Part shown: piece after piece, positions 58,185 through 64,000 of the stretch
Layout: each line of letters opens with the position of its first letter
Position numbering within the stretch: position 1 is the stretch's first letter
NCBI RefSeq assembly: GCF_009811555.1
Contig: NZ_BLIN01000005.1
Span: 3,915,501-3,979,500 of the forward strand
DNA from: Streptomyces caniferus
GTDB lineage: Bacteria; Actinomycetota; Actinomycetes; Streptomycetales; Streptomycetaceae
Direction: 5' to 3'
DNA: 64,000 nucleotides
Program-made: the position numbers and the translations under genes
The notes under the pieces: model-generated
The model's database searches: none
What the model was told of the DNA's origin: nothing
Seen by the model: the letters and a program-made list of their open reading frames with translations, nothing else

Positions 58185-60092
58185 TCAGACACCCCTCATC
58201 AGCAGGGTCGCGGCGACGAGAACGGCGGCCCCGCCCAGCATCTGGACCGCGTACGAACGGACGAATCCGGTCTGCAACCGGCGCAGCAGGCCGGAGAGCC
58301 CGCCCATCGAGGCCGCGGTGCCGTTGACCGCGCCGTCCACGAGGGTGCGGTCGAGCTGGACGAGCGTGCCGGTGAGTTCCTCGCCGCCGCGCACGAAGAC
58401 GACGTGGTTGAAGTCGTCCTGGAGCAGATCGCGGCGGGCGGCCCGGGTCAGCAGCGAGCCCCGCGGGGCGAGCGCCGGAACGGGCTTGCGGCCGTACATC
58501 AGCCAGGCGACGCCGACGCCGAGGAGCAGCACCACGATCGTCGAGGCGGTGACCGCGGTGGCGCTGACCGGGGAGTGGCCGTGCGCGAACGAGGTGACCG
58601 GCTCCAGCCACTTCACGAAGGCCTCGTTGACGCTGAACAGCCCGCCCGCGAAGACCGATCCGACGGCCAGCACGACCATCGGGAGCGTCATGACCTTCGG
58701 CGACTCGTGCGGATGCACCTCGTCGGGGTTCCAGCGCTTCTCGCCGAAGAAGGTCATCAGCATCACCCGCGTCATGTAGAACGCGGTGATCGCCGCGCCC
58801 AGCAGGGCCGCGCCGCCGAGGATCCAGCCCTCGGTGCCGCCCTTGGCGAACGCCGCCTCGATGATCTTGTCCTTGGAGAAGAAGCCGGACAGACCGGGGA
58901 AGCCGATGATCGCCAGATAGCCGAGGCCGAAGGTGAGGAAGGTGACCGGCATGTACGTCCGCAGGCCGCCGTAACGGCGCATGTCCACCTCGTCGTTCAT
59001 GCCGTGCATCACGGAACCGGCGCCGAGGAAGAGCCCCGCCTTGAAGAAGCCGTGGGTGACCAGATGCATGATCGCGAAGGCGTAGCCGATCGGGCCGAGG
59101 CCGGCCGCGAGGATCATGTAGCCGATCTGCGACATCGTCGAGCCGGCCAGCGCCTTCTTGATGTCGTCCTTGGCGCAACCGACGATCGCACCGAAGAGGA
59201 GGGTGACCGCACCGACCACGACGACCGCCAGCTGGGCGGTCGGCGCGGCATTGAAGATCGCCCCGGAGCGGGTGATCAGATACACCCCGGCGGTGACCAT
59301 CGTGGCGGCGTGGATCAGGGCCGAGACCGGGGTCGGGCCCTCCATCGCGTCGCCGAGCCAGGACTGCAGCGGCACCTGTGCCGACTTGCCGCAGGCGGCC
59401 AGCAGCAGCATCAGCCCGATGGCGGTCAGCTTGCCCTCGGAGCCCGGCGCGGCAGCGCCTGATGTCATCGTGCCGGTGGCGGCGAGCACCGGGCCGAAGG
59501 CGAAGGTCCCGAAGGTCGTGAACATCAGCATGATCGCGATGGACAGGCCCATGTCGCCGACGCGGTTGACGAGGAACGCCTTCTTGGCGGCCGTGGCCGC
59601 GCTCGGCTTGTGCTGCCAGAAGCCGATGAGGAGGTACGAGGCGAGGCCGACGCCCTCCCAGCCGACGTACAGCAGGAGGTAGTTGTCGGCGAGGACGAGC
59701 AGCAGCATCGCCGCGAGGAAGAGGTTGAGGTAGCCGAAGAAGCGGCGGCGCCGCTCGTCGTGCTCCATATAACCGATCGAGTAGATGTGGATCAGCGATC
59801 CGACACCGGTGATCAGCAGGACGAAGGTCATCGACAGCTGGTCGAGCTGGAAGGCGATGTCGGCCCGGAAGCCGCCGACCGGGATCCAGCTGAACAGGTG
59901 CTGGTGCAGGGCACGGTCCTCGGCGCCCTTGCCGAGCATCCCGGCGAAGAGCACCACTCCGATGGCGAACGACGCCACCGAGAACAGCGTCCCGATCCAG
60001 TGTCCGGTGCGGTCGAATCGCTTGCCGCCGCACAGCAGCAGGGCCGCACCGACCAGCGGTGCCGCGACAAGCAGCGCGATCAAGTTCTCCAC
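58185..60092 (-). CDS. nuoL: NADH-quinone oxidoreductase subunit L
   Basis: A 635-residue membrane subunit with the C-terminal lateral helix. Conserved parts: [21 protein letters not shown] (in part), [32 protein letters not shown] (in part), [21 protein letters not shown] and [21 protein letters not shown] start, 13 bases downstream of nuoK. Normal length. Confidence 0.96.
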   Translation of the reverse strand: MENLIALLVAAPLVGAALLLCGGKRFDRTGHWIGTLFSVASFAIGVVLFAGMLGKGAEDRALHQHLFSWIPVGGFRADIAFQLDQLSMTFVLLITGVGSLIHIYSIGYMEHDERRRRFFGYLNLFLAAMLLLVLADNYLLLYVGWEGVGLASYLLIGFWQHKPSAATAAKKAFLVNRVGDMGLSIAIMLMFTTFGTFAFGPVLAATGTMTSGAAAPGSEGKLTAIGLMLLLAACGKSAQVPLQSWLGDAMEGPTPVSALIHAATMVTAGVYLITRSGAIFNAAPTAQLAVVVVGAVTLLFGAIVGCAKDDIKKALAGSTMSQIGYMILAAGLGPIGYAFAIMHLVTHGFFKAGLFLGAGSVMHGMNDEVDMRRYGGLRTYMPVTFLTFGLGYLAIIGFPGLSGFFSKDKIIEAAFAKGGTEGWILGGAALLGAAITAFYMTRVMLMTFFGEKRWNPDEVHPHESPKVMTLPMVVLAVGSVFAGGLFSVNEAFVKWLEPVTSFAHGHSPVSATAVTASTIVVLLLGVGVAWLMYGRKPVPALAPRGSLLTRAARRDLLQDDFNHVVFVRGGEELTGTLVQLDRTLVDGAVNGTAASMGGLSGLLRRLQTGFVRSYAVQMLGGAAVLVAATLLMRGV

Positions 60093-60105
60093 TTTGTGCG
60101 ACCCC

Positions 60106-60405
60106 TTACAGCTTCATCAGGCTGGCGTCGTCGACCGAGGCCGTATGACGGGTGCGGAAGATCGACACGATGATCGCCAGGCCGACCACGACCTCGGCCG
60201 CGGCGACGACCATCGTGAAGAAGGCGATGATCTGGCCGTCCAGATTGCCGTGCATCCGCGAGAAGGTGACGAAGGCGAGATTGCAGGCGTTGAGCATCAG
60301 CTCGATGCACATGAACACCACGATGGCGTTCCGCCTGATCAGCACCCCGGCCGCACCGATGGTGAACAACAGGGCGGCGAGATAGAGGTAGTAGACCGGG
60401 TTCAT
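60106..60405 (-). CDS. nuoK: NADH-quinone oxidoreductase subunit K
   Basis: A 99-residue membrane subunit with three helices, the usual length. The two functional glutamates are in [16 protein letters not shown] and [21 protein letters not shown] start overlapping the nuoJ stop (ATGA). Confidence 0.96.
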   Translation of the reverse strand: MNPVYYLYLAALLFTIGAAGVLIRRNAIVVFMCIELMLNACNLAFVTFSRMHGNLDGQIIAFFTMVVAAAEVVVGLAIIVSIFRTRHTASVDDASLMKL

Positions 60406-61274
60406 TTCTTGGCCCCCTCCTTGTGCTCCTTCGGCGCCACGCCACCACCGGACGACGAGGGCCGGGGCTCATCGGAGCCCCGGCCCAGCCAGTCCTCGGA
60501 GCGCTCCTCCAGCGCCTTCAGCTCGGCGAGCGACTCGCCGGAGACATCGCGGACCTGGCCGCGCTCCCTCAGCGTCGGGCTGACGCTCAGCTCGGACGTG
60601 GTGCCGTCGGGCAGCAGGCCCGGGATGTCGACGGCGTTGTGCCGGGCGTAGACGCCCGGGGCGGGCAGCGGCGGCACCTGCTTGCCCTCGCGGATCCGCG
60701 CCTCGGACTGCTCACGCTGGGACTTGGCGCGCTCCGTGCGCTCCCGGTGGGTGAGCACCATCGCGCCGACGGCCGCCGTGATCAGCAGCGCGCCGGTGAT
60801 TTCGAAGGCGAAGACGTACTTGGTGAAGATGAGCGCGGCCAGGCCCTGCACATTGCCGCCGGCGTTGGCCCCGCCCAGGCCGTCGAACTCCTTGAGCGAG
60901 GCGTTGCCGATCCCGGCGATCAGCAGGATGCCGAAGCCGATGCCCAGTCCGGCGGCGAGCCAGCGCTGTCCCTTGAGCGTCTCCTTGAGGGAGTCCGCCG
61001 CGGTGACCCCGACCAGCATCACGACGAACAGGAACAGCATCATGATCGCGCCGGTGTAGACGACGATCTGGACGACGCCGAGGAAGTACGCGCCGTTGGC
61101 CAGGTAGAAGACCGCCAGGACGATCATGGTCCCGGCGAGGGAGAGGGCGCTGTGCACGGCCCGCTTCATCAGGATCGTGCACAGCGCGCCGCTGACGGCG
61201 ACGAGGCCCAGGATCCAGAACTGCACGGCCTCTCCGGTGGAGGTCGTGGAGGCCGCGGCGGCGAGGCCGGTCAT
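60402..61274 (-). CDS. nuoJ: NADH-quinone oxidoreductase subunit J
   Basis: A 290-residue membrane subunit, longer than the family's usual 170-200. Five helices lie within residues 15-185, including [21 protein letters not shown] (in part). The hydrophilic C-terminal 100 residues are charged and contain [19 protein letters not shown], common in Streptomyces NuoJ. ATG 61272-61274 overlaps the nuoI stop (ATGA). Confidence 0.95.
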   Translation of the reverse strand: MTGLAAAASTTSTGEAVQFWILGLVAVSGALCTILMKRAVHSALSLAGTMIVLAVFYLANGAYFLGVVQIVVYTGAIMMLFLFVVMLVGVTAADSLKETLKGQRWLAAGLGIGFGILLIAGIGNASLKEFDGLGGANAGGNVQGLAALIFTKYVFAFEITGALLITAAVGAMVLTHRERTERAKSQREQSEARIREGKQVPPLPAPGVYARHNAVDIPGLLPDGTTSELSVSPTLRERGQVRDVSGESLAELKALEERSEDWLGRGSDEPRPSSSGGGVAPKEHKEGAKK

Positions 61275-61861
61275 GCGTTCGCCTCCTTCTCCGGGGCGTT
61301 CCCGTCGGCCTTCTCGCCCTTGGAGACCGCGACCTGACGGACGGTCCCGGGGGCGGCCTCGGTCACCAGGCCCTGGTAGTAGTCCTTCTCCGTCATGCCG
61401 GGGTAGATGGCGTGCGGCGAGTCGACCATCGTCTCCGCCAGGCCCGCGAGCAGCTCCTCCTTGGTGTAGATGAGCGATTCGCGGGAACGGTCGGCGAGTT
61501 CGTACTCGTTGGTCATCGTCAGTGCGCGGGTCGGACAGGCCTCCACGCACAGGCCGCACAGGATGCAGCGCAGGTAATTGATCTGGTAGACGCGGCCGTA
61601 GCGCTCACCCGGGGAGTAGCGCTCCTCGGCGGTGTTGTCCGCGCCCTCGACATAGATCGCGTCCGCCGGACAGGCCCAGGCGCACAGCTCGCAGCCGATG
61701 CACTTCTCCAGCCCGTCCGGATGGCGGTTGAGCTGGTGCCGGCCGTGGAAACGCGGCGCCGTCGGCTTCTTCTCCTCCGGGTACTGCTCGGTCAGCCGCT
61801 TCTTGAACATGGCCTTGAAGGTCACGCCGAAGCCGGCCACGGGGTTCTGGAACTCAGGCAC
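61271..61861 (-). CDS. nuoI: NADH-quinone oxidoreductase subunit I
   Basis: A 196-residue subunit with two [4Fe-4S] clusters, with ligands Cys54, 57, 60, 64 and Cys99, 102, 105, 109. I chose GTG 61859-61861 ([12 protein letters not shown]), which overlaps the end of nuoH by eight bases and has GGAAAGGGGGG upstream; the frame is open to 61924, so a longer protein is possible. It passes electrons from NuoG to NuoB. Confidence 0.93.
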   Translation of the reverse strand: MPEFQNPVAGFGVTFKAMFKKRLTEQYPEEKKPTAPRFHGRHQLNRHPDGLEKCIGCELCAWACPADAIYVEGADNTAEERYSPGERYGRVYQINYLRCILCGLCVEACPTRALTMTNEYELADRSRESLIYTKEELLAGLAETMVDSPHAIYPGMTEKDYYQGLVTEAAPGTVRQVAVSKGEKADGNAPEKEANA

Positions 61862-63242
61862 CGTCGCCCCCCTTTCCGTCGTTTCCGATTCCGTCACTGA
61901 CAGTGTCCGGCCCGCCACTGACAATCAGCTCGCGATCACGGCGCGGCCGGCGTCGCGGCACCGGCGGCAGGCTCTGTCCGGGCAGCGGCGGCACGGGGAA
62001 ACCGCCGGCCATCGGGTCGAAGGCCCCGTCGCCGTCCGTCTCCTCCTCCTTCTCACCGCGCCGGAAGAAGTCCACGAGGAGGGAGATCAGCAGCAGCGCG
62101 ACGGCGCCGCCGGCGACGTAGAGCACGATCTGGGAGAAGTTGTAGCCCTCGTTCTTCAGCGCCCTGACGGTGGCGACCAGCATCAGCCAGACCAGCGAGA
62201 CCGGGATGAGGACCTTCCACCCCAGCTTCATGAACTGGTCGTAGCGCACCCGGGGAAGGGTGCCGCGCAGCCAGATGAAGAAGAACAGCAGCAGCTGCAC
62301 CTTGATCGTGAACCAGAGCAGCGGCCACCAGCCGTGGTTCGCGCCCTCCCAGAACGTGGAGATCGGCCAGGGGGCCTTCCACCCGCCCAGGAAGAGCGTG
62401 ATCGCGACCGCCGAGACGGTGACCATGTTGATGTACTCGGCGAGCATGAACATCGCGAACTTGATGGACGAGTACTCGGTGTTGAAGCCGCCGACGAGGT
62501 CGCCCTCGGACTCCGGCATGTCGAACGGCGCGCGGTTGGTCTCGCCCACCATCGCGACGATGTAGATGATGAACGACACCGGCAGCAGCAGGACGTACCA
62601 CCGGTTCTGCTGCGACTCCACGATGGTCGACGTCGACATCGACCCGGAGTAGAGGAACACCGCCGCGAACGACATGCCCATCGCGATCTCGTACGAGATC
62701 ATCTGCGCGCACGAGCGGAGCCCGCCGAGCAGCGGATAGGTGGAACCGGACGACCAGCCCGCCAGCACGATCCCGTAGATCCCGACCGAGGCCGTGGCCA
62801 GGATGTAGAGGATGCCGATCGGCAGATCGGTGAGCTGCATCGGGGTGCGGACCCCGAAGATCGAGATCTCGTTGCCGGCCGGGCCGAAGGGGATCACCGC
62901 GATCGCCATGAAGGCCGGGATGGCCGCCACGACCGGCGCGAGGACGTAGACGACCTTGTCGGCCCGCTTGACGACCAGGTCCTCCTTCAGCATCAGCTTG
63001 ATGCCGTCGGCGAGGGACTGGAGCATCCCCCAGGGGCCGTGCCGGTTGGGGCCGATGCGCAGCTGCATCCAGGCGACGACCTTGCGTTCCCAGACGATCG
63101 AGAACAGCACCGTCAGCATCAGGAACGCGAAGCAGAAGACCGCCTTGATGACGACCAGCCACCACGGGTCGCGGCCGAACATCGACAGGTCTTCCTGCGC
63201 CAGCGTGCTGCCGGCAGCTGCGAGTTGAGAGAGCTGCATCAT
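61854..63242 (-). CDS. nuoH: NADH-quinone oxidoreductase subunit H
   Basis: A 462-residue membrane subunit lining the quinone chamber. Eight-helix core with [27 protein letters not shown] (in part), the [21 protein letters not shown] acidic loop (in part) and [19 protein letters not shown]. The length exceeds the usual 320-350; an extra helix and a Gly/Pro/Arg-rich cytoplasmic tail follow residue 380. It opens with two ATG codons; the first overlaps the nuoG stop (ATGA). Confidence 0.96.
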   Translation of the reverse strand: MMQLSQLAAAGSTLAQEDLSMFGRDPWWLVVIKAVFCFAFLMLTVLFSIVWERKVVAWMQLRIGPNRHGPWGMLQSLADGIKLMLKEDLVVKRADKVVYVLAPVVAAIPAFMAIAVIPFGPAGNEISIFGVRTPMQLTDLPIGILYILATASVGIYGIVLAGWSSGSTYPLLGGLRSCAQMISYEIAMGMSFAAVFLYSGSMSTSTIVESQQNRWYVLLLPVSFIIYIVAMVGETNRAPFDMPESEGDLVGGFNTEYSSIKFAMFMLAEYINMVTVSAVAITLFLGGWKAPWPISTFWEGANHGWWPLLWFTIKVQLLLFFFIWLRGTLPRVRYDQFMKLGWKVLIPVSLVWLMLVATVRALKNEGYNFSQIVLYVAGGAVALLLISLLVDFFRRGEKEEETDGDGAFDPMAGGFPVPPLPGQSLPPVPRRRPRRDRELIVSGGPDTVSDGIGNDGKGGDGA

Positions 63243-64000
63243 GCGTCCACCTCCTCGGCCGGCTCCGGCGTGCCCGGGGCGGCGGAGATCTTCACCAGGT
63301 CACCGGGTTGCGCCCCGGTGTCGGCGGCGACCCCACCGCCCGTGGAGTTGAGCGGCAGCCACACCACCCGGTCGGGCATCGCCGTGACCCGCAGCGGCAG
63401 ACGGACCGAGCCGGCCGGTCCGGTGACCGCCAGCAGGTCACCGTCCTTGACCCCGGTCTCCTCCGCGGTGGTCTGCGACAGCCGGGCGAGGGCCGCGTGC
63501 CGGGTGCCGGCCAGTGCCTCGTCACCTTCCTGGAGCACCCCCTGGTCCAGGAGGAGCCGGTGTCCGGCGAGCACCGCCTCGCCGCTGTCGGGGCGGGGCA
63601 GCGGGCGCCCGGTCTCCATGGGCTCGCCCGCGTAGGGGCCGTCCCAGCCGCCGAGCCGGTCCAGCTCGCGGCGTACCGAGCGGATGTCCGGCAGCGCCAG
63701 GTGGACGTCGAGGGCGTCGGCGAGCATGTGCAGCACCCGGGAGTCCGGCAGCAGGTGCCGGCGGGTCATCTGGTCCGGCTTGAGGGCGGCCTCGAACAGC
63801 CGGGCCCGGCCCTCCCAGTTGAGGAACGTGCCGGACTTCTCCACGACGGCCGCCACCGGCAGGACCACGTCCGCCCGGTCGGTGACCTGCGAGGGCCGCA
63901 GCTCCAGGCTGACCAGGAAGCCGACCTCGTCCAGGGCGGCCAGCGCACGGGCCGGGTCCGGCAGGTCGGCGACCTCGACGCCCGCCACCAGCAGCGCGCC
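63239..64000 (-). CDS. nuoG: NADH-quinone oxidoreductase subunit G, C-terminal part (cut by window edge)
   Basis: The last 253 codons of the large iron-sulfur subunit of the NADH module; the gene continues past 64000. Visible is the end of the molybdopterin-oxidoreductase-like domain, with [27 protein letters not shown] (in part), typical of NuoG, and a C-terminal molydopterin-dinucleotide-binding-like domain ([20 protein letters not shown]). The presence of nuoG confirms that this locus, unlike nuo2, encodes the NADH-oxidising module. Confidence 0.93.
   Translation of the reverse strand, partial: GALLVAGVEVADLPDPARALAALDEVGFLVSLELRPSQVTDRADVVLPVAAVVEKSGTFLNWEGRARLFEAALKPDQMTRRHLLPDSRVLHMLADALDVHLALPDIRSVRRELDRLGGWDGPYAGEPMETGRPLPRPDSGEAVLAGHRLLLDQGVLQEGDEALAGTRHAALARLSQTTAEETGVKDGDLLAVTGPAGSVRLPLRVTAMPDRVVWLPLNSTGGGVAADTGAQPGDLVKISAAPGTPEPAEEVDA

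Noticed and set aside
57369..59462. Plus-strand open frame of 697 codons across nuoL and nuoM
   Set aside because: Antisense to conserved nuo genes; composition is His/Gln/Asp-rich and not protein-like.
61698..63635. Plus-strand open frame of 645 codons across nuoH and nuoI
   Set aside because: Antisense to conserved genes; the product is low-complexity and lacks a ribosome binding site.

Overview
The window is high-GC DNA from a Streptomyces-type actinomycete. The evidence is strong G/C at third codon positions, frequent GTG and TTG starts, 54-residue and 162-residue forms of L33 and the YajQ-family protein typical of the group, a second nuo cluster, and gene order rpoC-rpoB-rplL-rplJ / rplA-rplK-nusG-secE-tRNA-Trp that matches the known Streptomyces chromosome core. 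It is a conserved chromosomal arm with no insertion sequence, integrase, phage gene or CRISPR array that I could see.

Layout. 1-10549 (minus strand) is the transcription/translation block: 5' part of rpoC, rpoB, rplL, rplJ with an attenuator-like leader, a lipoprotein gene, rplA, rplK, nusG, secE and tRNA-Trp. 10733-13151 (plus) holds an aminotransferase and an adenosine deaminase-family gene. 13198-15734 (minus) holds murB, two HadB/HadA-like hot-dog proteins, rpmG, tRNA-Met and tRNA-Thr. 15917-19932 holds a degenerate amidohydrolase, a Rossmann-fold protein, a truncated baeRF-like gene, tRNA-Tyr, a YajQ-family protein and a YccF-family membrane protein. 20056-31463 (minus) is htpX and a ten-gene nuo2 operon (A2-B2-C2-H2-I2-J2-K2-L2-M2-N2) without nuoD, E, F or G.

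31745-35118 (minus) encodes an EspI-like MinD-type ATPase and an EccD-like type VII secretion membrane protein with no other secretion gene nearby. 35394-39005 (plus) has two paralogous sensor kinases and one LuxR-type response regulator; an identical GGTGGGG-AAAA-CCCC element lies upstream of each kinase. 39300-42339 is korAB (2-oxoglutarate:ferredoxin oxidoreductase). Then follow an NmrA-like reductase behind a 24-bp palindrome, rarD, an ABC exporter pair, a LolA/DUF2092-like envelope protein, a long-chain polyprenyl diphosphate synthase, a flavin monooxygenase-like / ATP-grasp pair, fumarylacetoacetase, a possible gene remnant and a small lipoprotein. 54847-64000 (minus) is the 3' part of the main complex I operon, nuoG (partial)-H-I-J-K-L-M-N.

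Functionally, much of the window concerns respiration: two complex I loci, KorAB making reduced ferredoxin, and a prenyl chain synthase probably serving menaquinone. A Nuo2 complex lacking the NADH-oxidising module could take electrons from ferredoxin; this is inference. The most interesting leads are that Nuo2/KorAB link, the shared palindrome upstream of the twin kinases, the orphan EccD/MinD pair, and the translationally coupled FAD-oxidoreductase/ATP-grasp operon.
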